The notes: generated by a model not told the origin, from the sequence alone. A stretch of DNA of 64,000 bases from Riemerella anatipestifer (GCF_035666175.1 NZ_CP142016.1:496001-560000); one strand, 5' to 3'. Numbered from the stretch's first letter, positions 26,828 through 38,141 are shown. Program-made: numbers and translations.

Positions 26828-27109
26828 TTATTCGCAAAGGATAATTCCTTTATCTTTACTAAATTCTATAACGCCACTCTTTATCGGAAGCGAATAAATA
26901 GAGTCTTTACCATCTTCTTTAGAAAAATACTTCGCATAATCTGCTGATACTTTATCAAGGTAAAGTTTTACTTTTCCCCCAACTAAAGACGATACAATAG
27001 CTGCGTGATTTTTCATAATATGAAACTCTCCATTCTTCCCTGGAAGTAGCACAGACTCTACCTCTCCCTCAAAAGCTACATATTCTGGTGTTAATATTTT
27101 TATATTCAT
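26828..27109 (-). CDS. atpC: F1 ATP synthase epsilon subunit
   Basis: 93 residues: the N-terminal beta-sandwich only (MNIKILTPEYVAFEGEVESV, LLPGKNGEFHIMKNHA). The C-terminal helical hairpin that inhibits hydrolysis in E. coli (139 residues) is missing, as is common in Bacteroidota. It belongs to the rotor of ATP synthase. It follows atpD by 73 bases and is the second gene of the unit; the other atp genes are not in this window. Confidence 0.93.
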   Translation of the reverse strand: MNIKILTPEYVAFEGEVESVLLPGKNGEFHIMKNHAAIVSSLVGGKVKLYLDKVSADYAKYFSKEDGKDSIYSLPIKSGVIEFSKDKGIILCE

Positions 27110-27182
27110 CTTAAATGACAGTTTAAAATTTTAAATGTTGAGTTTTAGAATAACCTCTAAAACTCAACACTTAAAATCTGAA

Positions 27183-28724
<1,542 letters not shown>

Positions 28725-28831
28725 TTATTAACAAATTTCCAATTGCTTAAAAAAAAGATTTTTATCATATTTGCAAAACAAGTATTTGGAAAGATTTTAT
28801 TGTTCTAAAATAATTCCAGTAAACCTATTTT

Positions 28832-29752
28832 ATGAAAGTTATAAGCTCCATATCTGAATATAAAAACACCTCTCCCACTGCTCTATCAATAGGAATGTTT
28901 GATGGTGTTCATCTTGGACATCAAAGCATTATCAAAAATTTAAAGGAAATATCAGACGAGAAAAATCTCAGTTCTGGACTACTAACTTTTTGGCCACATC
29001 CTAGAACTATATTTAACCCTAATGAAAATTTAAAACTTCTAAATACTTTAACTGAAAAGACCTCTTTAATCGAGAATTTGGGTGTGGATTTTCTTTTTTT
29101 ACAAAACTTTGACGAAGACTTTAGAAACCTCTCCGCAGATGATTTTGTAAAGAAAATTTTAGTAGACAAACTTAATGTAAAGTATCTTATTATAGGTTAT
29201 GACCACCGTTTTGGAAAGGATAAAAAAGGAGATTTTAATCTGCTCCAAAAAATGGCAACCGAATTTGATTTTGAAGTTCAGCAATTAGATGCCATACAGC
29301 TAGAAAATCAAAACATCAGTTCTACTAAAATCAGGAATGCAATTACCAGTGGTGATTTTAAAAGTGCTAATGATATGCTGGGCTACCACTACCCACTAAG
29401 TGGCAAGGTGATACACGGTAAAAAAATAGGACGGACCATTGGCTATCCTACCGCTAATATCAGTATTGACGATATTAAATTATTACCAAAAAAAGGAGCT
29501 TATATTGTAGAAGTTTGGATAAATAATCTATTCTATAAAGGAATGCTAAGCGTAGGCACTAATCCTACAGTATCAGGCACAGAATTATCTGTAGAAGTGT
29601 ATATTCTAGACTTTAATAAAGATATTTACGACCAAGACATTACCATAAAATTTAGAGATTTCCTACACGAAGAAATTAAATTTGATGGACTAGAAGCTCT
29701 TATCAAAAAACTTGACGAAGATAAAGCCCTAACCGAAAGTTTTGAGTTCTAA
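28832..29752 (+). CDS. ribF: Bifunctional riboflavin kinase/FAD synthetase
   Basis: 306 residues. The N-terminal FAD synthetase domain has GMFDGVHLGHQ and SSTKIRNAI; the C-terminal riboflavin kinase domain (about 185-306) has GRTIGYPTANI. It makes FMN and then FAD in the cytosol. These flavins feed the flavinylation locus near 49.6-53.2 kb, though that is a distant link. It converges with the YjbR/DUF1304 pair. Confidence 0.95.
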   Translation: MKVISSISEYKNTSPTALSIGMFDGVHLGHQSIIKNLKEISDEKNLSSGLLTFWPHPRTIFNPNENLKLLNTLTEKTSLIENLGVDFLFLQNFDEDFRNLSADDFVKKILVDKLNVKYLIIGYDHRFGKDKKGDFNLLQKMATEFDFEVQQLDAIQLENQNISSTKIRNAITSGDFKSANDMLGYHYPLSGKVIHGKKIGRTIGYPTANISIDDIKLLPKKGAYIVEVWINNLFYKGMLSVGTNPTVSGTELSVEVYILDFNKDIYDQDITIKFRDFLHEEIKFDGLEALIKKLDEDKALTESFEF

Positions 29753-29755
29753 AAT

Positions 29756-30109
29756 CTATAAACTCAATACTTCTTCTTTTTGTTTTTTGGTGAGTTTGCT
29801 AAAAACCAAGTCGTAAGAGTGGTCTAACAACTCCAATAATAATGATTTTGGTAAACCTTCCACCACCACCGTATTCCAATGTTTTTTGTTCATATGGTAG
29901 GCTCCGTATATTTGAGGATATTGTTCTCTCAATACTTCACTCCATTCGGGATTAGTCTTTACATTAAATGCTAATGGAATTCTATCTAAAAAAATTAACA
30001 TAAAGATTTTTTCTGAAACCTTAAACACCAAAGTTTCGTCATGAAAAGGAAAACTTTCGGTAACGCCTTTCTTCTCTAAACAATAGGCTCTTATAGTTTC
30101 TATATCCAT
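29756..30109 (-). CDS. MmcQ/YjbR family protein
   Basis: 117 residues, the full length of this small DNA-binding-fold family: MDIETIRAYCLEKKGVTESFPF at the start and YHMNKKHWNTVV in the middle. The structure of YjbR is a CyaY-like fold; its cellular function is unsettled. It is 5 bases downstream of the DUF1304 gene, and converges with ribF three bases from its stop. Confidence 0.9.
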   Translation of the reverse strand: MDIETIRAYCLEKKGVTESFPFHDETLVFKVSEKIFMLIFLDRIPLAFNVKTNPEWSEVLREQYPQIYGAYHMNKKHWNTVVVEGLPKSLLLELLDHSYDLVFSKLTKKQKEEVLSL

Positions 30110-30114
30110 AGCTT

Positions 30115-30483
30115 TTATCTAGCCAATAGACAAAACAACAACGCCAGCATTGCAGGTACTGCTTGCAATAGAATGATTTTTTTACTAGCTGTAAGCCCTC
30201 CGTAAATCCCCGCTACAATAACACAACCAAGAAAGAAAGCCCTTACATTAAAGCTCCATTCTGGGTTTTCTATCAAAAAAGACCACACCAAACCTGCGAC
30301 TAAAAACCCGTTATACAACCCTTGATTAGCAGCCAACCCCTTAGTAGGTCTAAATAATTCTTTCGGTAGACTTTTGCCAAAAACTCTTTTACCTGCTGTT
30401 TCCCATGCAAACATCTCCATCCACAAAATGTAAAGATGCTCTACCGCTACTAAAACCGTTAAAATTTCTCCTATTATTTTCAT
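30115..30483 (-). CDS. DUF1304 membrane protein
   Basis: 122 residues from the ATG at 30483 (MKIIGEILTVLVAVEHLY); a start 15 bases upstream is possible. Four hydrophobic segments are seen, with the family signature YILWMEMFAWETAGKRVFG after the first and NQGLYNGFLVAGL before the second. Function unknown; inner membrane. Probably co-transcribed with the YjbR gene. Confidence 0.87.
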   Translation of the reverse strand: MKIIGEILTVLVAVEHLYILWMEMFAWETAGKRVFGKSLPKELFRPTKGLAANQGLYNGFLVAGLVWSFLIENPEWSFNVRAFFLGCVIVAGIYGGLTASKKIILLQAVPAMLALLFCLLAR

Positions 30484-30602
30484 ATTTTGAAAAGACATCT
30501 ATAAAGTGATTGTTTTAGAAACCAAAATTTCAAATTGGCAAGCACTCCACTTTTAGCACTTTAGTCTCCATTTCACAGATAACTTGTTATATAGTCACCC
30601 TT

Positions 30603-31526
30603 TTATTCAATTATCTCTAGTTTCAATTTTATCAAACCTATCTTATCTCTATTTCTAACTTTGTTATTGCTGCTAATATTCCCTCGCAAGTTTGATTCAT
30701 CTGTAAAATTACTAGCATCCCAAGTATCGTTAACAATTTTTCCATCTGAATAAAACCAAGTCCTATTTGCTTTTTTTATCCGAATTAATTTCTGTTTAAA
30801 TAATTTTTCGTCTTTCGGAATAAACTCTATAGTAAAATCAGTTGAAACAAAATTATTGTTATCAAATTTTAAACCCTGTTGTCCAAATTCTAACATATTT
30901 TGTTTTTTAATAGAATACATATCAAATAAACTTAATAACTTTATAGTTCTTAAAAACAGTTCATTCGTATCTGAATTCCCACTTGCATATTTAATTGTAG
31001 GAATTATTATCTCGTCTCTAAATGACTCGTTTGAAATGTATTTGAATTTTACATTTTCACTTGAAAAGTTTTTTTCTAATTCAGAAAAATAAGAACGAAT
31101 ATTTTTTTCTGTATCACTATTAACTTTAGGACTGACAAAAACTAGTTCGTAGTTTTTATCAGGAAAATACGATAGTAATGATAAATAGGAACGTAAAAGT
31201 TTCTTTAAAACTCTATCTTTTGTTTCTTCTTTACTTCCATAATTTAAGCCTGCTTCGTGAAAAGCAATATCTATTGCATAAACAGTGTTACTTGAATCCA
31301 TACCAATCACATCAACTTCTGCTTGTTTGAGTAACTGCCTTAATTGTGATTTTTTAAAAACATTAAAATTTGAATCTTCTTTAACTCTGTCATAAATATT
31401 TTGAACTTTTTCGTCATTAAACACTTCCCATTTATTTGAACTTTTCCAATTTGTCTGATAAAAAACACATTTTTTAACATGCTTCAGGTAGCTTAAAATT
31501 AATGATTCTCCTATTTCTAATTTCAT
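30603..31526 (-). CDS. Unrecognised protein, possible PD-(D/E)XK nuclease-like fold
   Basis: 307 residues, soluble, Lys/Asn-rich and more AT-biased than its neighbours. I do not recognise the family. Residues 69-91 (AEVDVIGMDSS, then YAIDIAFHE) show a strand-turn-strand with acidic residues like the core of restriction-endonuclease-like folds, and Lys103-Lys109 follow; the canonical (D/E)xK is not clear. The tail (about 240-306) is a separate basic region. It stands alone between DUF1304 and speB, as small defence or accessory genes do. Any nuclease role is inference. Confidence 0.4.
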   Translation of the reverse strand: MKLEIGESLILSYLKHVKKCVFYQTNWKSSNKWEVFNDEKVQNIYDRVKEDSNFNVFKKSQLRQLLKQAEVDVIGMDSSNTVYAIDIAFHEAGLNYGSKEETKDRVLKKLLRSYLSLLSYFPDKNYELVFVSPKVNSDTEKNIRSYFSELEKNFSSENVKFKYISNESFRDEIIIPTIKYASGNSDTNELFLRTIKLLSLFDMYSIKKQNMLEFGQQGLKFDNNNFVSTDFTIEFIPKDEKLFKQKLIRIKKANRTWFYSDGKIVNDTWDASNFTDESNLRGNISSNNKVRNRDKIGLIKLKLEIIE

Positions 31527-31657
31527 TATATTCTGTTTTTAATATCAGTAGTTCTTAGATCTGCCTTACAAAGTATTTATTAAAATTAAGTTTAACAAAA
31601 CAAATCGGCTATCTTAAATTCAAAAGATAACCTCTTTGTTATTAGCTAAAATAGGTT

Positions 31658-32515
31658 TTATTTCTTGTTAGCTAAATGATAATAAGCCAACATCTTATAA
31701 TATAGCTTTGCCGCTAAAAATGCCGTAGGTTTCGCCATTGGAGAGTCCATAAGTTCTACAATATCAAAAGCCACTACATTGCATTTTTCAAACACCTTTT
31801 TTAGGAGCTCTAAAGTAGGATACCAAGCTAAACCTCCCGGTTCTGGCGTCCCTGTAGATGGAGCAATAGAAGGGTCAAACGCATCTAAATCTATCGTAAT
31901 GTAAACATTTCCTGACACTTTTTCTAATACCTCATCTATCCAATTAGGATTTTGAGCAATCTCGTGAGCCCAAAAACACTGTCCTTTTGGTACATATTGC
32001 ATCTCTTCTGCGTCCATAGAACGGATACCTACTTGCACTAGATTATGCTTCTGACTAGCTTCAAACACTGCACAAGCGTGATTAGATGTAGACCCGTGAA
32101 ACTCTGGGCGAAGGTCTGTATGAGCGTCTAGTTGTAATACAGTAAGATTTTCATACTTCTCTCCTACCGCACGGATAGAGCCAATAGATACCGAATGCTC
32201 CCCACCAAAAAGAGTAAATAATTTATCTTCGTGTTTTAGGAGTTCTTTTGTTTTTTGGTACACCGCTTCCGTCATAGCTTCTGGAGAGCTGTCTTCCGTT
32301 ACCTCACCTGCTAAATACACGCCTTCTAAATAAGGTTCTGTACCTGTCTCAATATCGTAAAGCTCCATATTTTCGGAAGCATCTAAAAATAGTTCTGGAC
32401 CTTTATCAGCTCCTTTACCCCAAGTAGATGTCCCGTCATAAGGAACGGTAACTAACATTACTTTTGAGTTTTCTAAACTTGCATTTTCCTCTGGAATACC
32501 TGCGTATGTTTTCAT
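31658..32515 (-). CDS. speB: Agmatinase
   Basis: 285 residues of the ureohydrolase fold. Manganese ligands are visible in GGEHSVS, DAHTDLRPEF and TIDLDAFDPSIAPSTGTPEPGG. It splits agmatine into putrescine and urea. It follows the arginine decarboxylase gene by 26 bases on the same strand, which makes agmatinase much more likely than arginase or formimidoylglutamase. Confidence 0.93.
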   Translation of the reverse strand: MKTYAGIPEENASLENSKVMLVTVPYDGTSTWGKGADKGPELFLDASENMELYDIETGTEPYLEGVYLAGEVTEDSSPEAMTEAVYQKTKELLKHEDKLFTLFGGEHSVSIGSIRAVGEKYENLTVLQLDAHTDLRPEFHGSTSNHACAVFEASQKHNLVQVGIRSMDAEEMQYVPKGQCFWAHEIAQNPNWIDEVLEKVSGNVYITIDLDAFDPSIAPSTGTPEPGGLAWYPTLELLKKVFEKCNVVAFDIVELMDSPMAKPTAFLAAKLYYKMLAYYHLANKK

Positions 32516-32541
32516 TTAATATAATTTTGTGTTATTATTTT

Positions 32542-33933
32542 TTAATAGCCTACCAGTTTAAGTACATCTTCTGGACTTTGTTTTTCTCTAAATAGCTCGT
32601 AAACAAAGTTTCCTTCTTCATCTTTAGTAATTAAAATGTGTCTTGGTTGAGGAATTAAACAGTGGTGTGCCCCTCCATAACCACTAATACTCTCCTGATA
32701 AGCCCCTGTATTAAAGAACCCTATATAAAGAGGCTTGGTATCGCTAAATACAGGGAGATAGATGGCATTAGTATGCTGTTCGGAGTTGTAGTAGTCATCA
32801 GAATCACAAGTAAGACCTCCTAAAAACACCCTCTCATAACTGTCTTCCCAACGGTTGAGTGGCAACATAATAAAATGTCTAGAAATAGCCCAAGTATCTG
32901 GCAGAGTCGTCATAAAACTACTGTCTATCATATCCCATTTCTCACGGTCGTTTTGTCTTTTCTGACTGATAATTTGGTACAGATTAGCACCACTTTCGCC
33001 TACGGTAAAAGACCCAAATTCGGTATAGATATTAGGCTCTTCTACCCCTTCCTCTTCGCAGAATTTTTTAATTTGAGAAACAATCTCATTCACCATATAC
33101 TCATAGTCGTAATCGAAGTTGAGCGAGGTTTTAATTGGAAACCCTCCACCTATGTTAAGCGAATCTACCTCTGGTGCAATTTTCTTAAGCCTTGCATACA
33201 CTCGTAAGCATTTAAAGAGTTCGTTCCAATAATAAGCGGTGTCTTTAATCCCCGTATTGATGAAAAAGTGCAACATTTTCAGCCTTGCATTAGGGTGTTC
33301 CGCTATTTTCTGACTGTAATATGGGATAATATCCTTATAACCTATCCCCAATCTAGAGGTATAAAATTCAAACTTCGGTTCTTCTTCGGAAGCAATTCTA
33401 ATCCCGATATTAAAGGTAGTATCTATACTTTCTGTAAGTTTATCCAGCTCTCTGTAATTATCTAGGATAGGTGTAATATTCTCAAAACCTTCATTGATTA
33501 AATCTGATATTTTCTCCAAATAATCATCGGTTTTAAAACCATTACAAATCACTTCTATATCTTTGGTTACCTTACCTTTATCGTAGAGTTTTCGTACAAT
33601 ATCCATATCAAATGCAGACGAAGTCTCCATACTAATATCATTTTTAAGAGCTTCCTCTAGCACAAAAGAAAAATGGCTAGATTTAGTGCAATAACAATAG
33701 CGATATGTATTGCGATACTCGTTTTTAGCAATGGCTTCCGAAAACCATTTTTTTGCCCTTTGGATATTTTGAGAAATCTTTGGTAGGTAACTTATCTTTA
33801 GAGGTGTCCCAAACTTCTCCACCACTTCCATTAGGTTAATCCCATGAAAATGAAGACTTTCATTCTCATAACTAAACTCTTCTTGTGGAAAATAAAGCGT
33901 TTGGTCTATTAGTTCCGAATATTTAATTTTCAT
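32542..33933 (-). CDS. speA: Arginine decarboxylase (PLP, short Bacteroidota form)
   Basis: 463 residues, shorter than E. coli SpeA (about 660). CYCTKSSHFSFVLEEAL contains the region of the PLP lysine of the alanine-racemase-like barrel; NIGGGFPIKTSL and TCDSDDYY are conserved downstream. It converts arginine to agmatine, which SpeB turns into putrescine. The two genes form a polyamine operon, arginine to putrescine, in the cytosol. Confidence 0.92.
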   Translation of the reverse strand: MKIKYSELIDQTLYFPQEEFSYENESLHFHGINLMEVVEKFGTPLKISYLPKISQNIQRAKKWFSEAIAKNEYRNTYRYCYCTKSSHFSFVLEEALKNDISMETSSAFDMDIVRKLYDKGKVTKDIEVICNGFKTDDYLEKISDLINEGFENITPILDNYRELDKLTESIDTTFNIGIRIASEEEPKFEFYTSRLGIGYKDIIPYYSQKIAEHPNARLKMLHFFINTGIKDTAYYWNELFKCLRVYARLKKIAPEVDSLNIGGGFPIKTSLNFDYDYEYMVNEIVSQIKKFCEEEGVEEPNIYTEFGSFTVGESGANLYQIISQKRQNDREKWDMIDSSFMTTLPDTWAISRHFIMLPLNRWEDSYERVFLGGLTCDSDDYYNSEQHTNAIYLPVFSDTKPLYIGFFNTGAYQESISGYGGAHHCLIPQPRHILITKDEEGNFVYELFREKQSPEDVLKLVGY

Positions 33934-34046
33934 TATACTTGATCGAATTTTTTATCTATGCAAAAATGCTAAAAAAATTTGAGTAATACCTCAGCTATCA
34001 CCTAATTTTTGGTTAAATATTTAAAAGAAATTTCAATCTATATAAA

Positions 34047-34676
34047 CTAATCTTTACTCAAAAATACGAGCAAACTCCCACTAGCGTAGCTGATAAAAAC
34101 GGTATCTTCATCGGCTATATTTCTGGTGCCTATCCTTCTGGTGATAGATAAATCCTCTTTATTAAGGCTCCACCTAAGCCCTCTAGTAACAATAGATTTA
34201 GCTTCTGGAAAAGGATACAAAGAAACGGTTTTACCTTTTACCTCCTTTAGTTCCACCTGTTGAGGAATAAAAAAATAAGTTGCCATATCATCGTAGAAAG
34301 TAATGTCTATCTCTTCCTTAAACTGATAGGCTACGGTTAAATTACCTAAAAAATGATCTTGCTCTTTGCCACTAGCTCCGTAAACATCTACTTTAGTAAT
34401 CCCTTTCTGTTTAAGAAGGTCTAAGGCTTTATAAAAATCTGTAAAATCCTGATTGAGTGTAGAAATTACCTTCTCACTTGGAAGATCTTCTAAAGAAACA
34501 ACAGAGTCAAAATCACCTGAAATAAAAGCCAACTGCTCCGCCGTAACGCCCTTTTGTTTGAGATAACTCCAAGCTCCATCGGTACACGCCCAAATATCCT
34601 CCTCCGAATAAGGTGGCAACTGTTTGGGAGGTTCGCCATTGATGTATAAAATTGCTTTTTTGGGTTCTTTAGCCAT
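34047..34676 (-). CDS. Thiamine pyrophosphokinase
   Basis: 209 residues with ThiN features: ISGDFDSV, the TDFYKALDLL stretch and GASGKEQDHFLGNL. It uses ATP to convert thiamine to thiamine diphosphate. No TPP riboswitch is apparent upstream. It ends a run of closely packed genes (lptB, ATR, thiN) with gaps under 20 bases. Confidence 0.9.
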   Translation of the reverse strand: MAKEPKKAILYINGEPPKQLPPYSEEDIWACTDGAWSYLKQKGVTAEQLAFISGDFDSVVSLEDLPSEKVISTLNQDFTDFYKALDLLKQKGITKVDVYGASGKEQDHFLGNLTVAYQFKEEIDITFYDDMATYFFIPQQVELKEVKGKTVSLYPFPEAKSIVTRGLRWSLNKEDLSITRRIGTRNIADEDTVFISYASGSLLVFLSKD

Positions 34677-34683
34677 TGTTATT

Positions 34684-35256
34684 CTATGGTCTATCGTTAG
34701 GATTCCAATACTCTTCTGGTTCGTGGTGTAAATGAGAAATGTATCTCGCTAATACAAACAGATAATCAGACAAACGATTGAGGTATTTTATAAGTTCTGC
34801 TCTTACTTCTTCTTGTTCACTTAAAGCGACTAAATAGCGTTCTGCTCTTCTACAAACCGTTCTAGCCACATGCAAATGTGCCGAAGCCTTGCCTCCTCCT
34901 GGTAAAATAAAGAATTGTAACGGCTCTAGCTGTTCATCAAAGGCGTCTATCCAACGCTCCAAAGTCTCTATTTCGTTTTGACCTATAACTAACGGAAGTC
35001 TAGATTTACCATTCGCTAAGAAAAGTTTATCTACAGGCGTTGCAGACTCTGAGCCAAGTGTAAACAAATCAAACTGAATGGCCTTAAATTGCTCTAAAAC
35101 TTCTGCCTCTTGAATATAAGATTTTGCTACACCTAGACACGCATTAAGCTCGTCTATAGTACCATAGGCCTCCACTCTAAGATGAGCTTTAGAAACCCTT
35201 GTACCTCCATAGAGAGAGGTTGCTCCACTATCGCCTGTTTTTGTATAAATTTTCAT
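34684..35256 (-). CDS. Cob(I)alamin adenosyltransferase, PduO type
   Basis: 190 residues. MKIYTKTGDSGATSLYGG is the ATP-binding N-terminus and CRRAERYLV the conserved Arg-Glu motif of the PduO/ATR family. It adenosylates cobalamin to coenzyme B12. It lies between lptB and the thiamine kinase gene with 16- and 7-base gaps. Confidence 0.94.
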   Translation of the reverse strand: MKIYTKTGDSGATSLYGGTRVSKAHLRVEAYGTIDELNACLGVAKSYIQEAEVLEQFKAIQFDLFTLGSESATPVDKLFLANGKSRLPLVIGQNEIETLERWIDAFDEQLEPLQFFILPGGGKASAHLHVARTVCRRAERYLVALSEQEEVRAELIKYLNRLSDYLFVLARYISHLHHEPEEYWNPNDRP

Positions 35257-35272
35257 TCAGCGAATATCAATG

Positions 35273-36001
35273 TTAAATCTTTTCAAACCTAAAGTTTTCT
35301 CCGAGATAGGCTTGTCTTACCTCTGGGTCATTGGCTAAATCTTCTGGTAAGCCTTCCTTTAGAATTTTACCTTCAAACATAATATAAGTTTTGTTGGTAA
35401 TGGCTAGAGTTTGTTGCACATTATGGTCGGTAATAAGGATACCGATATTTTTCTCCACCAAAGACCTCACGATTTTTTGTATATCTTCCACTGCAATAGG
35501 GTCAACTCCTGCAAAAGGCTCATCTAGTAAAATAAAATTAGGACTGGTGGCTAAGCATCTTGCAATTTCAGTACGCCTTCTTTCTCCACCCGATAACAGG
35601 TCCCCCCTGTTCTTCCTCACATGCTCCAATGAAAACTCCTCTATAAGTGCATCGCACTTTAGGCGTTGCTCTTTTTTAGAAAGTTTGGTAAGTTGTAGTA
35701 CTCCCATAATATTGTCTTCTACGGAGAGCTTTCTAAACACAGAGGCTTCTTGTGCCAAATAACCTATCCCTTTTTGGGCTCTACGGTACATAGCATCTTT
35801 TGTAATGTTTTGCTGGTCTAGAAATATGTTGCCTTGCGTTGGCTTTACCAAACCTACAATCATATAAAAGGTAGTGGTTTTACCTGCTCCATTAGGTCCT
35901 AAAAGCCCTACTATTTCGCCTTGCTTTACCTCTATAGATACGCCTTTTACGACCTTCTTAGGTCCGTATTCTTTAATTAAATTATCTCCCCGTAAAATCA
36001 T
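35273..36001 (-). CDS. lptB: LPS export ABC transporter ATP-binding protein LptB
   Basis: 242 residues with Walker A GPNGAGKTTT, signature LLSGGERRR, Walker B FILLDEPFAGVDP and switch His ITDHNV. The GVDPIAVEDIQ sequence after Walker B is specific for LptB over other ABC ATPases. It powers LptFG extraction of lipopolysaccharide from the inner membrane. It is 82 bases downstream of a Crp/Fnr gene. Confidence 0.96.
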   Translation of the reverse strand: MILRGDNLIKEYGPKKVVKGVSIEVKQGEIVGLLGPNGAGKTTTFYMIVGLVKPTQGNIFLDQQNITKDAMYRRAQKGIGYLAQEASVFRKLSVEDNIMGVLQLTKLSKKEQRLKCDALIEEFSLEHVRKNRGDLLSGGERRRTEIARCLATSPNFILLDEPFAGVDPIAVEDIQKIVRSLVEKNIGILITDHNVQQTLAITNKTYIMFEGKILKEGLPEDLANDPEVRQAYLGENFRFEKI

Positions 36002-36083
36002 AAGTACAAATATAGAGATATTTCTTTAACATATAATAGTCTAGATTTCCTTTATCAAAAAGAGCTAAACTGATAATGGTAAA

Positions 36084-36713
36084 TTACCACTCACCAAGTA
36101 ATTTTAATTGATTTCTGTACAGCAATACCTTACCTTCATTTTCTAATTTCTTGAGCATTCTGCTTATTACCACTCTAGAACTTGCTAAATCGTTAGCTAT
36201 CTGCTCATGAGAAACATTCAGCACCGTTTTACCTATAGTTTTAGATTTTTCTTTAAGATAATTAAGTAGCCTTGTATCTAAACTATTAAAAACCACCATA
36301 TCCAATGCCTTAATGATCTTCATAAATCGGTCTTGCATTGTCATCATAACAAAGGATTTCCAAGTAGGATATTTCATCATCCACTTATCCATATATTCCA
36401 TAGGTATCATCCAAAGTTCCGAAGGCTCTTCTGCAACCGCAATAATCTCGCTTTTCTTCTCCTGCATACAGCAGGTAAAAGTCATAGCACAACCGTCTTC
36501 AGCGTTAAGATAATACATCAGCAGCTCTTTACCATTATCATCTATCATAGAGACCTTTAGCGTTCCGCTCATCACAATAGGCATATAGACAATAGGCTGC
36601 TCCACATTGATGATTACCTCGCCTTCTTCGGCTAATTTTAGTTTTCCTACAGAAGAAATTTCCTCTATGAGTTCTGGTTCGAAAAGATTATTAACACGCT
36701 GACTAAATTGCAT
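36084..36713 (-). CDS. Crp/Fnr-family regulator with Cys-rich sensor domain
   Basis: 209 residues: a cyclic-nucleotide-binding-like domain (about 20-125), a dimer helix and a C-terminal winged helix-turn-helix (about 165-205, VSHEQIANDLASSRVVISR). The sensor domain has CAMTFTCCMQ, a Cys-x6-Cys-Cys cluster that could bind a metal or iron-sulfur centre or sense redox; this group is common in Flavobacteriia, but I know no tested ligand. It is 12 bases downstream of menF. Confidence 0.85.
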   Translation of the reverse strand: MQFSQRVNNLFEPELIEEISSVGKLKLAEEGEVIINVEQPIVYMPIVMSGTLKVSMIDDNGKELLMYYLNAEDGCAMTFTCCMQEKKSEIIAVAEEPSELWMIPMEYMDKWMMKYPTWKSFVMMTMQDRFMKIIKALDMVVFNSLDTRLLNYLKEKSKTIGKTVLNVSHEQIANDLASSRVVISRMLKKLENEGKVLLYRNQLKLLGEW

Positions 36714-36725
36714 CTCGTAAGATTT

Positions 36726-37718
36726 TTATTTTAACACCAAATGATTTTCTATCACCAAAGCCTTTAGCTCTGTTTCTCGCCATTCTTTTGATGGTAGGCT
36801 TTTAGCGTTTATGCCACCACCTACATACACCAAAGCCTTGTTTTGATATACCTCTGCACACCTAAGATTTACAAAATAAAACACACCATTGTGATGGGTT
36901 ATTTTGATATATCCCGAATAAAGCTCTCGAGAGTGGCTTTCAAACGCCTTGATGCTTTCCTTACAAAATGCTTTTGGGATACCACAAACGGCTGGTGTAG
37001 GGTGCAGCTCTTCTATAATATACGGCACTTGGTCTGCGGCAACTTCTAGCACAAAATCGTTTCTAAGGTGCTTTATAGAACCGCTTGGCACGGTATAAGT
37101 TTCGGATACTTCTACCCTATCCGAGTATTTGGTAAGCGTGGTTTTAATGTAATCCGTTACGGGTTTTTGTTCCTCTAGCTCTTTGTCGGTCCATTCTTCG
37201 TTTAGAGGCAGCGTTCCCGCCAAACTCATCGTATTGAACTGATGACTATTAAAGTCATACTCGCCTAAAGTTTCGGGCGTAGCTCCTACCCAACACTTGC
37301 CATCACGAATAAATAAATAAACCAAAGCCGAAGGATAGGCTTTGCATAAGGCTAAAAAAGTAGCAGTAAGCGATGCTTCTCTACCGTTAAAATCTAGTAT
37401 TTTTCGTCTAGAAATTACCAATTTGGGTAAACGGTGCGTCTTGATAAACGCTACCACTTGGGCTATCTTTCCTAAGTAGGTATTTTCGTCCTCATCAGCT
37501 TCGGCTAAATCTGATAAAGCCTTTAATTCGGTAGAAGAATAGTCTAAAGATTGTAACTCCTCGGCAGAAATTTCTTTAGTGGTTCCTTTAAACGAATATC
37601 TTTGATAACCATCAAAATCAAAAAAAGAAACCTCATCTTCCGCTCCAGTAGAGGCTTCGGATAAGGTATAAATGGTTGTTGTATTAGGTAGTCTATAAAA
37701 AACAGAATCTCTCTGCAT
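36726..37718 (-). CDS. menF: Isochorismate synthase (chorismate-binding)
   Basis: 330 residues; the C-terminal chorismate-binding domain is complete (MSLAGTLPL, HPTPAVCGIPK, YSGYI, NLRCAEVY) with a short N-terminal part. It converts chorismate to isochorismate, the first step to menaquinone, the usual quinone of these bacteria. Salicylate or catecholate siderophore synthesis is an alternative, but no such genes are near. Its ATG immediately follows the stop of the thioesterase gene, so they are translationally coupled. Confidence 0.87.
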   Translation of the reverse strand: MQRDSVFYRLPNTTTIYTLSEASTGAEDEVSFFDFDGYQRYSFKGTTKEISAEELQSLDYSSTELKALSDLAEADEDENTYLGKIAQVVAFIKTHRLPKLVISRRKILDFNGREASLTATFLALCKAYPSALVYLFIRDGKCWVGATPETLGEYDFNSHQFNTMSLAGTLPLNEEWTDKELEEQKPVTDYIKTTLTKYSDRVEVSETYTVPSGSIKHLRNDFVLEVAADQVPYIIEELHPTPAVCGIPKAFCKESIKAFESHSRELYSGYIKITHHNGVFYFVNLRCAEVYQNKALVYVGGGINAKSLPSKEWRETELKALVIENHLVLK

Positions 37719-38141
37719 CTATTTCGCTATAATATTATTAGTCATTGTAGTATGGTTGATAAGCACTCCTTTCTCATCTCTGATTTCTATTTCAGAAACG
37801 TGTACCGTTCTGCCTTTTCTAATAAATCGGGCAACACCAGTGAGTATTCCGTCTTTTTTACTTCTGAGGTGGTTAGAGTTGATGTTAGTCCCCACCGCAT
37901 AAAACTTTGATGCGTCCACATTGATGCCAGACAGACAAGAACCTAGCGTCTCCGCTAATACACAACTTGCCCCACCGTGCAAAATCCCAAATGGCTGATG
38001 CACCCTTTCGGTTACAGGCATCGTGGCAGTAAGGGTGTCTTCAGTAACATCGGTAAACACGATGTCTAGCAGCTTACCCATATGCATCTCGCCCCAATGA
38101 TTAAGGAACTCTAATATTTCTTTTTTCTTTGCTTCTTCCAT
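37719..38141 (-). CDS. Hotdog-fold thioesterase, PaaI/MenI type
   Basis: 140 residues, one hotdog domain. FGILHGGASCVLAETLGS holds the HGG motif and catalytic acidic residue of the PaaI/YbgC-like 4HBT group. Given its coupling to menF, hydrolysis of 1,4-dihydroxy-2-naphthoyl-CoA (MenI) is the likely job, though the family also includes broad acyl-CoA thioesterases. Confidence 0.8.
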   Translation of the reverse strand: MEEAKKKEILEFLNHWGEMHMGKLLDIVFTDVTEDTLTATMPVTERVHQPFGILHGGASCVLAETLGSCLSGINVDASKFYAVGTNINSNHLRSKKDGILTGVARFIRKGRTVHVSEIEIRDEKGVLINHTTMTNNIIAK

